Below, piece after piece: positions 1-8,162 of a stretch of 64,000 nt of DNA. Under the pieces are notes generated by a model. It was given only the letters and a program-made list of their open reading frames with translations, was not told the origin of the DNA and searched no databases. This DNA is from Candidatus Thiodiazotropha sp. (ex Monitilora ramsayi). Its GTDB lineage: Bacteria; Pseudomonadota; Gammaproteobacteria; Chromatiales; Chromatiaceae. The position numbers and the translations under genes were made by a program. The first letter of the stretch is position 1. Each line of letters begins with the position of its first letter. Location of the stretch: the NCBI GenBank assembly GCA_025655595.1, contig JAHXIO010000006.1:186001-250000 (forward strand), in the 5' to 3' direction.

Positions 1-2
1 GA

Positions 3-104
3 CAGCATCCGCAAAAGGAAAAGTGGTTTGTGGAAGCCATCAACGCCTGGGGCAGGCACGAGAAGATCAAGGTGGAGGCCAGGTTGATCCCGATGCCTGA
101 ATAG
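3..104 (+). CDS. C-terminal end of an unidentified protein (5' truncated by window)
   Basis: An open frame enters from the left edge and encodes 33 residues (QHPQKEKW... to ...LIPMPE) before a TAG stop. The mix of charged and hydrophobic residues and the lack of stops in this frame only suggest a genuine protein terminus. I do not recognise the family. Given the neighbourhood it may belong to the nif region, but this is a guess. Confidence 0.4.
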   Translation, partial: QHPQKEKWFVEAINAWGRHEKIKVEARLIPMPE

Positions 105-293
105 ACGGGGCTCTCTCTGCCTTGTAATGGCATTCCGCGTCAGCCTTTTCTACAAGATCCCGAATGACTATTTTGCTTGGCGTAGATGACTTCTTCGGAG
201 TGTACTTATGGCGTAGCATGTTTGACGGTATCTGTTACTGGCTCAAATGAATCCGTTTGGAATCACCGTCTGTCAAGGCTATGAGTGGTCATT

Positions 294-668
294 ATGAGTG
301 ATCGGGTTTTTGTCTACGGCACCTTGCGCCGGGGTGAAGTGAATCATCATCTCATGTCGGGTGCGAAATATTGCGGTGGGCATGTGACGCTGCCCAGGTA
401 CCGGATGATCCACTTGGGTGCCTACCCCGGCGTCGTGGAGGGTGGCAACACGGCCATCGTCGGCGAGATATTCCGGGTGAACGGCCAGCAGTTGGTGCAG
501 CTCGACCGGCTCGAAGACTACCCCAGGCTGTACAACCGTAAGCTTATCCCGACTCCATGGGGCAGTGCCTGGATTTATACCTACCGGGGAGTGCGCAACG
601 GACGCCCCGTCATACCTGGCGGCGATTGGTTGGGGCAGCAGCGCCCAGGCCCATTCTCACTCTACTAG
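294..668 (+). CDS. gamma-glutamylcyclotransferase family protein (YtfP/GGACT-like)
   Basis: A 124-residue protein of the gamma-glutamylcyclotransferase fold. The N-terminus carries the VFVYGTLRRGE signature that forms the substrate-binding loop. LDRLEDYP near residue 71 supplies the conserved Glu (E74) that acts as general acid/base in the family. Members act on gamma-glutamyl amines or peptides, and the substrate cannot be told from sequence. I chose the ATG giving MSDRVFVYG; a GTG nine bases upstream (285) is also in frame, and neither has a strong ribosome site. It converges on the small NifZ-domain gene. Its position beside a nif cluster may be coincidental. Confidence 0.85.
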   Translation: MSDRVFVYGTLRRGEVNHHLMSGAKYCGGHVTLPRYRMIHLGAYPGVVEGGNTAIVGEIFRVNGQQLVQLDRLEDYPRLYNRKLIPTPWGSAWIYTYRGVRNGRPVIPGGDWLGQQRPGPFSLY

Positions 669-752
669 GTCAGATTGGATTCGTGCTGACAGGCCAGAAC
701 AGTACTTACCTTAATCGCTGAATAGGGGATTTCCTGTTTATCCAGTGAAAAT

Positions 753-773
753 TGGTGGGGCCCTGCCCCACCG
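753..773. terminator. GC-rich hairpin between convergent genes
   Basis: GGTGGGG pairs perfectly with CCCCACC over a 5-base loop. It lies in the gap between two convergent genes, so it could act as a terminator for either. There is no T-tract on either side, so intrinsic termination is doubtful. Confidence 0.3.
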
Positions 774-862
774 GAATGCTGGACTTACCCACCGCCTTCG
801 CGATGATAGCTCAAATCCTCTTAAGTCAATGTCATGCTTAACTGGCCCTGGAAGCGCTGAAA

Positions 863-1114
863 TCAGTTGCCCGTCTTCAGCTCTTCAGGCCAGCAGCCGG
901 TCGGCGGACCGAGGTTCAGCTCACTGTTTTCAAACCTCACCAGATAGACCAGACGCTCGGGTGCCTCTTCCAGGTGCCCTGTCTCCACGATCACCCCTCG
1001 GGTACCCGGCTTGGCCAACAGTTCATCCTGCGGCACATCGGGTATACCTCCGTCGTTATAGATATGGCTGGCGGCGAACACCACGTCGCCCGGTTGCAGA
1101 TCTTCAAGGTTCAT
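863..1114 (-). CDS. small NifZ-domain nitrogen fixation protein
   Basis: An 83-residue acidic protein. It begins MNLEDLQPGDVVFAASHIYN and has the NifZ-type pattern NDGG.PD....LLA..GTRG, then LVRFE and a LGPPTGCWPEEL ending. It resembles the short NifZ-family proteins scattered in nif clusters, and is distinct from the full-length nifZ at 6816. NifZ assists P-cluster maturation of the MoFe protein; whether this half-size version does so is unknown. A GGAG ribosome site lies about 10 bases upstream of the ATG. It diverges from iscA-nifU-nifS, and the shared intergenic region holds a NifA site and a possible minus-strand sigma-54 promoter. Confidence 0.75.
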   Translation of the reverse strand: MNLEDLQPGDVVFAASHIYNDGGIPDVPQDELLAKPGTRGVIVETGHLEEAPERLVYLVRFENSELNLGPPTGCWPEELKTGN

Positions 1115-1161
1115 TGTCGTGCTCCATTGTACGGTTTGTTACCAGCCAATCTCCTGCGGAT

Positions 1162-1177
1162 TGTCGTGCTTGCAACA
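1162..1177. promoter_or_regulatory. NifA upstream activator sequence (TGT-N10-ACA)
   Basis: A perfect TGT-N10-ACA is centred about 100 bp upstream of the expected start of the sigma-54 promoter at 1245-1260, the standard position for a NifA enhancer. A near-match, TGT-N10-ACC, lies at 1128-1143. The consensus is established knowledge; NifA occupancy is inferred. Confidence 0.8.
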
Positions 1178-1244
1178 TTTCCCGGTTGTGAAGGAAATTT
1201 AAAATATTTAATTAATTCAGTGTGTAAGGCAGATTCCAATGTCG

Positions 1245-1260
1245 TGGCACAGGCCTTGCA
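1245..1260 (+). promoter_or_regulatory. sigma-54 (RpoN) promoter of iscA-nifUS
   Basis: TGGCAC-N5-TTGCA matches the -24/-12 consensus with the invariant GG-N10-GC spacing. Transcription would begin near 1272, about 40 bases upstream of the iscA ATG. Confidence 0.88.
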
Positions 1261-1281
1261 AAGTCTTACGTCAACTAGCAA

Positions 1282-1297
1282 TGCAAAACATTTGCCA
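1282..1297 (-). promoter_or_regulatory. possible minus-strand sigma-54 promoter for the small NifZ-domain gene
   Basis: On the minus strand the sequence reads TGGCAA-N5-TTGCA with GG-N10-GC spacing. It faces the 863-1114 gene and lies across the start of the iscA leader, so the two sigma-54 elements would fire toward each other over about 20 bp. The NifA site would be downstream of this start, which is unusual. Confidence 0.4.
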
Positions 1298-1311
1298 TGG
1301 AGAAATAAATC

Positions 1312-1635
1312 ATGCTGATACTCACTGAAAGCGCACAGAAGGCGGTGAGCCGATTCATCAGGGGTTCCGAAACACCGGTTGCCGGCCTGCGGATCTCGGT
1401 TACAGGCGGCGGCTGCTCGGGGATGCAGTACGGCGTATCCCTGGAAGCGAACGCTAAGGATGACGACACCATTGTCGAGCTCGGTGAGCTGAAAATTTTT
1501 ATCGACCCCAATAGCGCACCAATGCTCAACGGAATCACCGTCGACTTCCTCGACACGATGGAAGGGAGCGGATTTAAGTTTGAAAACCCGAATGCAACTG
1601 CCAGCTGTGGTTGTGGCAAATCGTTTTCCGCCTGA
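1312..1635 (+). CDS. iscA: IscA/HesB-type iron-sulfur carrier of the nif cluster
   Basis: A 107-residue A-type carrier that receives or donates iron or Fe-S clusters during nitrogenase cofactor assembly. The three conserved cysteines are present: C35 in GGGCSGMQY and C99/C101 in the SCGCGKSF tail. Length and motifs are those of nif-linked HesB/IscA proteins. A GGAG ribosome site lies 10 bases before the ATG. It is first in an operon with nifU and nifS, 14 bases before nifU, the same order as in Azotobacter, and is expressed from the sigma-54/NifA promoter upstream. A housekeeping IscA or SufA is ruled out mainly by context. Confidence 0.93.
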   Translation: MLILTESAQKAVSRFIRGSETPVAGLRISVTGGGCSGMQYGVSLEANAKDDDTIVELGELKIFIDPNSAPMLNGITVDFLDTMEGSGFKFENPNATASCGCGKSFSA

Positions 1636-1649
1636 TTGGGAGAAGCGCT

Positions 1650-2540
1650 ATGTGGGACTATTCGGAAAAAGTTCAGGAACACTTCTATAACCCCCGCAAT
1701 GCCGGCGCAGTGGATGATGCCAATGCCGTTGGTGACGTGGGTTCTCTTTCATGCGGCGATGCGCTTCGGTTGACACTTAAGGTGGATCCGGACAGCGAGA
1801 CTATTCTCGATGCCGGCTTCCAGACTTTCGGTTGCGGTTCTGCCATCGCCTCAAGTTCGGCGCTGACCGAGATCATCAAGGGCATGAAGATCGATGACGC
1901 CCTCAATGTCAGTAATCAGGAGATCGCTGACTTTCTAGACGGGCTGCCACCCGAAAAGATGCACTGCTCCGTCATGGGACGCGAAGCGCTGCAGGCGGCA
2001 GTGGCCAACTACCGCGGTGAGGTGTGGAAGGATGACCATGAAGAGGGCGCCTTGGTCTGCAAATGTTTTGCTGTGGATGAAGTGATGATTGAAGAGACGG
2101 TACGCGCCAACAATCTGCGTACCGTTGAAGAGGTGAGCAACTACACCAAGGCAGGCGGTGGCTGTTCATCCTGCCATGAAGGGATCGAGGAGATTCTTAC
2201 CAAGGTGCTTGCGGAACAGGGAGAGACTTTTGATCCTACCGCAGTGGCTGGTGAGATCAAGAAACCGAAGTCGGGTCTCACAAACTTGCAGCGGATGAAG
2301 CGTATCGAGCAATTGCTTGACGAGATCCGTCCCAACCTGCAGCGCGATAACGGCGACGTTGAGCTAATCGAGGTGGACGGACGCGACATCTTCGTCAAGA
2401 TGACCGGTGCCTGTGCCGGTTGTCAGATGGCGACTACCACCCTGGGCGGTATCCAGTCCCACCTGGCTGAAGGACTCGGCGAGTTCATTCAGGTGCTCCC
2501 CGCTGAAGAGCTGGCACGCCGCGCGGCAATGGGAGGTTGA
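1650..2540 (+). CDS. nifU: NifU iron-sulfur cluster scaffold
   Basis: A 296-residue three-domain scaffold on which NifS-derived sulfur and iron are assembled into [4Fe-4S] clusters for NifH and FeMo-co synthesis. The IscU-like N-terminal domain (about 1-125) has C35, C62 and C106. The central [2Fe-2S] Fer2_BFD-like domain has C137, C139, C172 and C175. The C-terminal Nfu-like domain ends in the CAGC pair C255/C258. The first seven cysteines fall at the same numbers as in Azotobacter NifU. I start at the ATG giving [17 protein letters not shown], which begins exactly like the family and follows a GGGAG site; an in-frame start 39 bases upstream would run into iscA. nifS follows after 3 bases. 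Confidence 0.97.
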   Translation: MWDYSEKVQEHFYNPRNAGAVDDANAVGDVGSLSCGDALRLTLKVDPDSETILDAGFQTFGCGSAIASSSALTEIIKGMKIDDALNVSNQEIADFLDGLPPEKMHCSVMGREALQAAVANYRGEVWKDDHEEGALVCKCFAVDEVMIEETVRANNLRTVEEVSNYTKAGGGCSSCHEGIEEILTKVLAEQGETFDPTAVAGEIKKPKSGLTNLQRMKRIEQLLDEIRPNLQRDNGDVELIEVDGRDIFVKMTGACAGCQMATTTLGGIQSHLAEGLGEFIQVLPAEELARRAAMGG

Positions 2541-2543
2541 ACC

Positions 2544-3755
2544 ATGGCTGAAGGAATCTATTTGGATAATAACGCCACTACCATGGTGGCGCCTGAGGTG
2601 GTGGAGAAGATGCTGCCATTTTTTACCGAACAGTTCGGCAACCCCTCTTCATTACATCAGTTTGGCGACAAGGTGGGGCGTGCCATGAAGCAGGCACGCA
2701 AGCAGGTTCAGACGCTGCTGGGTGCAGAACACGACTCCGAGATCATCTTTACCTCGTGCGGTACCGAGTCGGACTCCACCGCCATTCTCTCCGCATTGAA
2801 GGCACAACCTGATCGCAAGGAGATCATCACAACCGTGGTGGAACACCCAGCGGTCCTCGCACTTTGTGAGCATCTGGAGAAGGAGGGCTATACCGTTCAC
2901 TATCTCAAGGTGGACAAGAAGGGACGCCTGGATATTCAGGCGTACTACAAGCTGCTCTCCGACAACGTGGCCATCGTCTCCGTCATGTGGGCCAACAACG
3001 AGAGCGGTACACTCTTTCCCGTGGAGGAGATGGCTGAGATGGCCCGCTCTGCAGGGGTGATGTTTCATACCGATGCGGTGCAGGCCGTGGGCAAGCTGCC
3101 CATCAACCTGAAGGAGACCAACATCGATATGCTCTCCCTTTCCGGCCACAAGCTCCACGCACCCAAAGGTATCGGTGTGCTCTACCTGCGTCGTGGCGTG
3201 CGTTTCCGACCCCTGCTGCGGGGCGGCCACCAGGAGCGTGGACGTCGGGCAGGTACCGAAAATGCCGCATCCATCGTCGGCCTGGGCAGGGCCTGCGAGA
3301 TGGCGCTGGAGGCGATGGATTATGAGAAGAGTTTTGTCAGGGCGATGCGTGACCGACTGGAGCAGGGCATCCTGGAAAAGGTATCCCACTGCTTTGTCAC
3401 CGGTGATCCCAACAACCGCCTGCCCAACACTTGTAACATCGCTTTCGAATACATCGAGGGCGAGGCGATTCTGCTGCTCCTCAACAAGATGGGCATTGCC
3501 GCTTCCAGTGGCTCGGCCTGCACCTCCGGTTCCCTGGAACCTTCCCACGTCATGCGGGCCATGGATATCCCTTTTACCGCAGCTCACGGTTCGGTGCGTT
3601 TCTCCCTCTCACGCTACAACACCATGGACGAGGTGGAACGGGTGATTGAGGCGGTGCCGCCGATCGTTGAACAACTGCGCAAGCTCTCCCCCTACTGGGG
3701 CGAGAACGGTCCTGTTGAAGAGCCGGAAAAAGTTTTCGCTCCGACTTACGCATAA
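2544..3755 (+). CDS. nifS: NifS cysteine desulfurase
   Basis: A 403-residue PLP-dependent enzyme that converts cysteine to alanine and passes persulfide sulfur to NifU. The PLP lysine K203 sits in SGHKLHAPKG. The active-site cysteine C326 lies in SSGSACTSGS, one position from its Azotobacter counterpart. The N-terminal YLDNNATT and the HTDAVQA cofactor-binding motif are intact. It begins three bases after nifU, so the pair is translationally coupled. Unlike in Azotobacter, nifV does not follow directly: a terminator and a second NifA/sigma-54 promoter intervene. Confidence 0.97.
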   Translation: MAEGIYLDNNATTMVAPEVVEKMLPFFTEQFGNPSSLHQFGDKVGRAMKQARKQVQTLLGAEHDSEIIFTSCGTESDSTAILSALKAQPDRKEIITTVVEHPAVLALCEHLEKEGYTVHYLKVDKKGRLDIQAYYKLLSDNVAIVSVMWANNESGTLFPVEEMAEMARSAGVMFHTDAVQAVGKLPINLKETNIDMLSLSGHKLHAPKGIGVLYLRRGVRFRPLLRGGHQERGRRAGTENAASIVGLGRACEMALEAMDYEKSFVRAMRDRLEQGILEKVSHCFVTGDPNNRLPNTCNIAFEYIEGEAILLLLNKMGIAASSGSACTSGSLEPSHVMRAMDIPFTAAHGSVRFSLSRYNTMDEVERVIEAVPPIVEQLRKLSPYWGENGPVEEPEKVFAPTYA

Positions 3756-3783
3756 CTTTCTCATCTTGGGTTTGTACTATGTT

Positions 3784-3812
3784 TGCCGCAGCAATCGCTG
3801 CGGCATTTTCTT
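3784..3812 (+). terminator. intrinsic terminator of iscA-nifU-nifS
   Basis: GCCGCAGC pairs with GCTGCGGC over the 4-base loop AATC and is followed by a T-rich run (ATTTTCTTT). It lies about 30 bases after the nifS stop and closes the first nif operon. Confidence 0.85.
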
Positions 3813-3851
3813 TGACAGGTTGTACTGATAGAGATCTTATCTTTCATCCCT

Positions 3852-3867
3852 TGTCAGGTTTCCTACA
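3852..3867. promoter_or_regulatory. NifA upstream activator sequence for nifV operon
   Basis: A perfect TGT-N10-ACA, centred about 107 bp upstream of the start predicted from the sigma-54 promoter at 3941-3956. The arrangement matches the one upstream of iscA. Confidence 0.8.
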
Positions 3868-3940
3868 AACATCATTCAATCGACAAACGAAAGCATTTTC
3901 TCAATCATTTAACCCATTGAAAATATTATAATAAAAATGA

Positions 3941-3956
3941 TGGCACAGTGCTTGCT
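3941..3956 (+). promoter_or_regulatory. sigma-54 promoter of nifV operon
   Basis: TGGCAC-N5-TTGCT with GG-N10-GC spacing, 27 bases upstream of the nifV ATG. This would drive nifV-cysE-TPR-nifW-nifZ-nifM and possibly clpX under NifA control. Confidence 0.88.
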
Positions 3957-3982
3957 CAGTCACTCTTCAACAGGAGTGAACC

Positions 3983-5137
3983 ATGAGAAAGCAGGTAATC
4001 AAAATCATCATCAACGACACCACGCTGCGTGACGGTGAGCAGTCTGCGGGCGTCTCCTTTTCCCTGCAAGAAAAGTTGGCAATCGCCAAGTCGCTGGATG
4101 AGATCGGCGTTCCCGAACTCGAGGTGGGCATTCCGGCCATGGGTGTGGAGGAGCGTACTTCGATCCAGGCCGTATCCGGGGTGGTGAAGCACGCCGGGCT
4201 CATGGTCTGGTGCCGCATGCACGAGCCTGACATCGCGCAGTGCCGTGGCCTGGGTGTTCATCGTGTGGATCTCTCGATCCCTGTTTCCGATCAGCAGATC
4301 GAGAAGAAACTGGGACGTGATCGTGACTGGGTGTTGAACCAGATCGAGAGGCGTGTTGCACAGGCGCTGGATCTGGGGCTGGAGGTTTGCGTAGGCGGCG
4401 AGGACGCCTCGCGTGCTGATACTGAATTTCTCTGGCGAGTGGTGGAGCAGGCGGAAAATGCCGGTGCAAGTCGTTTCCGCTTTGCCGATACCGTGGGAAC
4501 CATGGAACCGTTCCAGGTCTATACCGTGATCGGTGATCTTGGGTCCATGACCGACATGGAGATTGAGATGCATGCCCATGATGATCTCGGCCTCGCCACG
4601 GCAAATACGCTGGCGGCGATTCGTGCCGGGGCCACCCATGTGAATACGACCGTACATGGTCTTGGTGAAAGGGCAGGCAACGCACCCCTGGAGGAGGTGG
4701 TGATGGGGCTGCGCCGATTCTTCGACCAAGGCCGCGATGTTGACATGGCAAGATACTCGATGGTTTCTGAACTGGTGGAACGGGCATCCGGTCGTAACGT
4801 CGGCTGGCAGAAGAGCCTGGTCGGAGCCGGTGTCTTTACCCACGAGGCAGGCATCCATGTGGACGGGCTGATGAAGGACAGGTGCAACTACCAGGGTGTC
4901 GATCCGCGGGAACTGGGTCGCGATCATCGCTTCGTCCTGGGTAAGCACTCCGGCAGTCACGCCATTATCCATGCCTATGCCGAAATTGGCATGCAGTTGA
5001 CCCGTGCACAGGCAGAGTCGGTACTGGAACGGGTGCGTCAACATGCCGTTGAGCACAAGCGTACGCCCGATTCCCGTGACCTGCGACGTTTCTATATTGA
5101 AGTGAATGGAGAGAACAAGGAATGGATATCTCAGTGA
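3983..5137 (+). CDS. nifV: homocitrate synthase NifV
   Basis: A 384-residue enzyme that condenses acetyl-CoA with 2-oxoglutarate to give homocitrate, the organic ligand of FeMo-co. It belongs to the HMG-like TIM-barrel superfamily: [16 protein letters not shown] near residue 11 holds the catalytic Arg/Asp and metal ligand. The metal-binding HxH lies in [13 protein letters not shown] and the GLGERAGN motif follows. Length is typical of NifV and shorter than leucine-pathway LeuA. The last 16 bases overlap cysE. Context makes NifV much more likely than a lysine-pathway homocitrate synthase. Confidence 0.95.
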   Translation: MRKQVIKIIINDTTLRDGEQSAGVSFSLQEKLAIAKSLDEIGVPELEVGIPAMGVEERTSIQAVSGVVKHAGLMVWCRMHEPDIAQCRGLGVHRVDLSIPVSDQQIEKKLGRDRDWVLNQIERRVAQALDLGLEVCVGGEDASRADTEFLWRVVEQAENAGASRFRFADTVGTMEPFQVYTVIGDLGSMTDMEIEMHAHDDLGLATANTLAAIRAGATHVNTTVHGLGERAGNAPLEEVVMGLRRFFDQGRDVDMARYSMVSELVERASGRNVGWQKSLVGAGVFTHEAGIHVDGLMKDRCNYQGVDPRELGRDHRFVLGKHSGSHAIIHAYAEIGMQLTRAQAESVLERVRQHAVEHKRTPDSRDLRRFYIEVNGENKEWISQ

Positions 5138-5937
5138 GCAATCGTACGGGCCTGGCGGATGAGAAGGCACCGACAGGGAAACCGCTCTCCGTATGGAGAC
5201 TCATCGGTGAGGATGTGGCTTGCGTTTTTCAGCGTGATCCGGCGGCCCGAACCCGCCTGGAGGTCACAACCACCTATCCCGGCGTTCACGCCATACTACT
5301 GTATCGCTTGGCCAACCGTTTATGGACCAGGAGCTGGCGTTACCTGCCGCGCCTGATCTCATACCTGGGACGTATCTGGACCGGTATCGACATTCATCCC
5401 GGGGCAACCATCGGCAGACGATTCTTTATCGATCACGGCGCTGGGGTGGTGATCGGCGAAACCGCCGTTGTGGGTGATGACGTCACGCTCTATCACGGTG
5501 TCACCCTGGGTGGTGTTTCCTGGAACCAGGGGAAGCGTCATCCGACCCTGGGCGACAAGGTGGTTGTCGGTGCCGGCGCAAAGATACTCGGCCCCATAAC
5601 CGTGGGGAAAGATGCCAGGGTCGGCGCCAACTCGGTGGTGATCTCACCGGTACCGGAAGGCAAGACTGTTGTCGGCATACCCGGAAAGGTGGTGCAGTCC
5701 AGCCGCGTCGCCGGTGAGACCCCGGCTGGCATCGACCTCAATCATCACTTGATACCAGACCCCGTCGCTGAGGCAGTGGGTTGTCTGCTCGAGCGTATTC
5801 GACTGCTGGAGCAGGAGGTCGGTGTGCACGGTTGCCTGCCTGGTGGAAAGGTGCCTGATGACGAATGCAATCACTGTGATGCGCAGCTGGTCTGTGAGCC
5901 CGTTGCGTCCGTGGATTTGAAAGAGTCGAGGACTTAA
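5122..5937 (+). CDS. cysE: serine O-acetyltransferase (nif-linked CysE/NifP)
   Basis: A 271-residue enzyme that acetylates serine to O-acetylserine, boosting cysteine supply for the large Fe-S demand of nitrogenase. After an N-terminal helical part it shows the left-handed beta-helix hexapeptide repeats ([23 protein letters not shown] onward, cited here only by its start near residue 91). The catalytic histidines are H105 in IDHGAG and H125 in YHGVTLGG. It overlaps nifV by 16 bases with the ATG; a GTG at 5134 that overlaps the nifV stop is an alternative start. Azotobacter nif clusters carry the same nif-dedicated cysE after nifV. Confidence 0.93.
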   Translation: MDISVSNRTGLADEKAPTGKPLSVWRLIGEDVACVFQRDPAARTRLEVTTTYPGVHAILLYRLANRLWTRSWRYLPRLISYLGRIWTGIDIHPGATIGRRFFIDHGAGVVIGETAVVGDDVTLYHGVTLGGVSWNQGKRHPTLGDKVVVGAGAKILGPITVGKDARVGANSVVISPVPEGKTVVGIPGKVVQSSRVAGETPAGIDLNHHLIPDPVAEAVGCLLERIRLLEQEVGVHGCLPGGKVPDDECNHCDAQLVCEPVASVDLKESRT

Positions 5938-5939
5938 AT

Positions 5940-6467
5940 ATGGATATGCTCGACTTCGAAGAGGGTGCCCTCTATTTCGACGAGCCCCTGCAGGCTGAGG
6001 CGAAGCGCTGCCTGGATAGCGCAGCGGAGCAGTATGGGAAGGGGTCGGCAGAGCGGTTGCTGATGCGGGCCTACTTCCTGGAACCCGAGCATCCGATGGT
6101 GCTGGTAGCGCTCTACCGCTATTTCTATTACCAACATCGCCTGGAAGAGGCATTGATCGTTGCAGACCGGGTGCTGAAGGTTTTTGCCAGCCGGTTGGAG
6201 ATCTCGGAAGACTGGAATCAATTGAACGAGATGGAGATCGGTGGCGGTGTGCTGATCTCCATGACCATGACACGGTTCTACATGCTGGCGCTTAAGGGAG
6301 CCGGTTTTCTTGAACTGCGCCTGGGACTTTACGAGTCGGCGCTGGCTCGCCTTAAAAAGGTGGTCGAATTGGATAGCAAAGACCGGTTGGGAGCCAGGGC
6401 ACTGATCGCTGTGGCACAGGATGCGCTGCGTAATGGGACAGGCCCCGAAACGGCCATGCATAGTTAG
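5940..6467 (+). CDS. tetratricopeptide-like helical protein in nif operon
   Basis: A 175-residue, acidic, all-helical protein. LRLGLYESALARLKK followed by VELDSKDRLGARALI near the C-terminus fits a TPR unit. An earlier LEEALIVADRVLKV segment may be a second one. No catalytic motif was found. It sits two bases after cysE and 17 before nifW, so it is probably co-expressed with nitrogenase maturation genes. The homologous Azotobacter stretch goes from cysE to nifW directly. A scaffold or chaperone-like role in nitrogenase assembly is possible but unproven. Confidence 0.75.
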   Translation: MDMLDFEEGALYFDEPLQAEAKRCLDSAAEQYGKGSAERLLMRAYFLEPEHPMVLVALYRYFYYQHRLEEALIVADRVLKVFASRLEISEDWNQLNEMEIGGGVLISMTMTRFYMLALKGAGFLELRLGLYESALARLKKVVELDSKDRLGARALIAVAQDALRNGTGPETAMHS

Positions 6468-6484
6468 ACAACGGGAGAGATGAG

Positions 6485-6832
6485 ATGAGTGAGAGTGAGT
6501 TCGACCTGGATCTTGAGGAGCTAAGCAGTGCTGAGGACTTTCTCGAGTATTTCGAAATCGATTTCGATCCTTCGGTGGTTCATGTTAACCGCCTGCATAT
6601 TCTGAAACGATTCCACGATTACATCGAAGGTGTGATGCCGATGCCCGAAGATGAAGCGGAGCGCAGGGAGCTCTATGCGGGGTTTCTGAACAGCGCTTAC
6701 AGCGATTTCGTTGAATCGGACGCGATCACCGAAAAGGTGTTCAAGGTTTTCCACCTGCACGAGCCGGTCAGCGTCGAGATTCCGCTGATGGATCTCACAA
6801 CCCAGGTCGAGAGCGGTGCTTCCAAAGTTTGA
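6485..6832 (+). CDS. nifW: NifW nitrogenase-stabilising protein
   Basis: A 115-residue protein of the NifW family, which binds and protects or helps mature the MoFe protein. Diagnostic stretches are LSSAEDFLEYFEIDFDP, NRLHILKRFHDY and the C-terminal FKVFHLHEPVSVEIPL. A GGGAG site precedes the ATG. The end overlaps nifZ by 17 bases, so the two are translationally coupled, as in other nifW-nifZ-nifM runs. Confidence 0.95.
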   Translation: MSESEFDLDLEELSSAEDFLEYFEIDFDPSVVHVNRLHILKRFHDYIEGVMPMPEDEAERRELYAGFLNSAYSDFVESDAITEKVFKVFHLHEPVSVEIPLMDLTTQVESGASKV

Positions 6833-7271
6833 ATATGGTGAAGCGGTGCGGGTGACCCGCAACCTGCGCAACGATGGTACCTATCCGGGTAAGCCCACCG
6901 GGCGTCTGCTGATACGCCGAGGCAGTGTGGGGTATGTGCGTGACGTGGGCACCTTTCTGCAGGATCAGTTGATCTACTCGGTGGATTTTATTGACGACGG
7001 GATCATGGTCGGTTGCCGTGAACAGGAGCTGCAACTCGAGACCGATCCCTGGATACCGACCCGTTTCGAGTTCAGAGACAAGGTAACGCCGAAGATCCCA
7101 CTGAGTATCCAGGGCGATGTGATCGCACGTAGCGGGGACGAAGGGGAGATAGAGAAGGTGCTGCGCGATCACCCGGGCGGTCCTGCCTACCATGTTCGGT
7201 TCAATGGGCGGATCTTACTGGTTTTGGAACCAGTGCTTGAATTTCTGCACGCTGTGGATGAGGAGGCGTGA
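6816..7271 (+). CDS. nifZ: NifZ, P-cluster maturation factor
   Basis: A 151-residue full-length NifZ. It contains two copies of the NifZ fold: the first around VRVTRNLRNDGTYPG and GSVGYVRDVGTFLQDQ, the second around FRDKVTPKIPLSIQGDV and PGGPAYHVRF. NifZ acts in formation of the second P-cluster of the NifDK tetramer. I use a GTG start giving MLPKFEYG, which matches the known N-terminus of Azotobacter NifZ; no ATG fits as well. It is coupled upstream to nifW and downstream to nifM (TGATG). Confidence 0.95.
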   Translation: MLPKFEYGEAVRVTRNLRNDGTYPGKPTGRLLIRRGSVGYVRDVGTFLQDQLIYSVDFIDDGIMVGCREQELQLETDPWIPTRFEFRDKVTPKIPLSIQGDVIARSGDEGEIEKVLRDHPGGPAYHVRFNGRILLVLEPVLEFLHAVDEEA

Positions 7272-8140
7272 TGATTTTGCGCGGACAACAGAGCAAGACA
7301 TCACCCGAGTTCAACTACCATCTTCTTCGTAATGCCTTGGAACGCTTTGGGAGAAACCTGGGCCAGCTTGAACCCGAGGAGTTTCAGCAGGTATACACGA
7401 CTGCGAGTAAGAGCTTCGAGCTGGAGTCGCTGGTGCTTGCCTCCCCGGAAGCCAAGGGCGTGATTGTCTCCGAACCACAGCTTGACCTGTCCATTGAAGA
7501 GGTGGCTTCCCGGTATGCCGGCAGGGATGAGTTTCTGCAGGATCTCGAGGCTAACGACTTGGATGAGGAGAGCCTGCGTCAAGCGCTCTATCGCGAACTG
7601 ATGTTCGATAGTGTGTTGCAGATCGTTGCAGCCAATAGTTCGGATGTGAGCGATATCGACGTGAATCTTTTCTACACCATGCATCAAGAGCGATTCGAAC
7701 TGCCCGAGCAACGTCAGGGGAGACATATCCTGATTACGGTGAATCCGAACTTTCCTGAGAATACGGCGGAAACGGCGCGTGAGCGGATGGAGCAAATATT
7801 GGAAAAACTGGCTGGGCGTACCAACCGTTTTCCGGAATTTGCAAAGCGTTATTCCGAGTGTCCCAGCGCGATGGAGGGAGGTAAGTTGGGTGAAGTGAAG
7901 CGCGGACAACTCTACCCGGAGCTCGATGCCATGCTGTTCAGTATGCAGGAGAATGAGATCAGTCCGATCATAGCGTCCGAGATGGGTTACCACATACTCT
8001 TGTGTGAAATGATCAAGCCTGCCAAGCGCGTGCCCATCAGCAAGGTCAAAACGAAAATCCGAGAAATCCTCGAGCAGCGTCAACGCCGCAACTGTCAGAA
8101 AGCGTGGCTGGCGTCGTTGCAGAAAGTTTCCAATGCTTGA
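7271..8140 (+). CDS. nifM: NifM peptidyl-prolyl isomerase for NifH maturation
   Basis: A 289-residue protein. An N-terminal SurA-like helical domain is followed by a parvulin PPIase domain from about residue 145 (GRHILITVNPN, then FAKRYSECPSAMEGGKLGEV, then ISPIIASEMGYHILLCE). NifM is needed for folding and stability of the nitrogenase Fe protein. The ATG overlaps the nifZ stop as TGATG; the GTG three bases earlier (7268) is a less likely start. No signal peptide is present, consistent with a cytoplasmic NifM rather than periplasmic SurA or PpiD. Confidence 0.93.
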   Translation: MILRGQQSKTSPEFNYHLLRNALERFGRNLGQLEPEEFQQVYTTASKSFELESLVLASPEAKGVIVSEPQLDLSIEEVASRYAGRDEFLQDLEANDLDEESLRQALYRELMFDSVLQIVAANSSDVSDIDVNLFYTMHQERFELPEQRQGRHILITVNPNFPENTAETARERMEQILEKLAGRTNRFPEFAKRYSECPSAMEGGKLGEVKRGQLYPELDAMLFSMQENEISPIIASEMGYHILLCEMIKPAKRVPISKVKTKIREILEQRQRRNCQKAWLASLQKVSNA

Positions 8141-8162
8141 TATGAAGCGGTAGGAGGGTGTT

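Noticed and set aside
745-1318. Two plus-strand open frames overlapping the small NifZ-domain gene
   Set aside because: The minus-strand product has clear family motifs; the plus-strand products are low-complexity and unlike any family.
3956-5170. 404-codon open frame antisense to nifV, and similar long antisense frames opposite nifS (2652-3587) and ftsI (15075-16025)
   Set aside because: They are mirror frames of strongly conserved genes in GC-rich codon phase. Their products are His/Leu/Gln-rich without recognisable domains, and no ribosome sites were seen.
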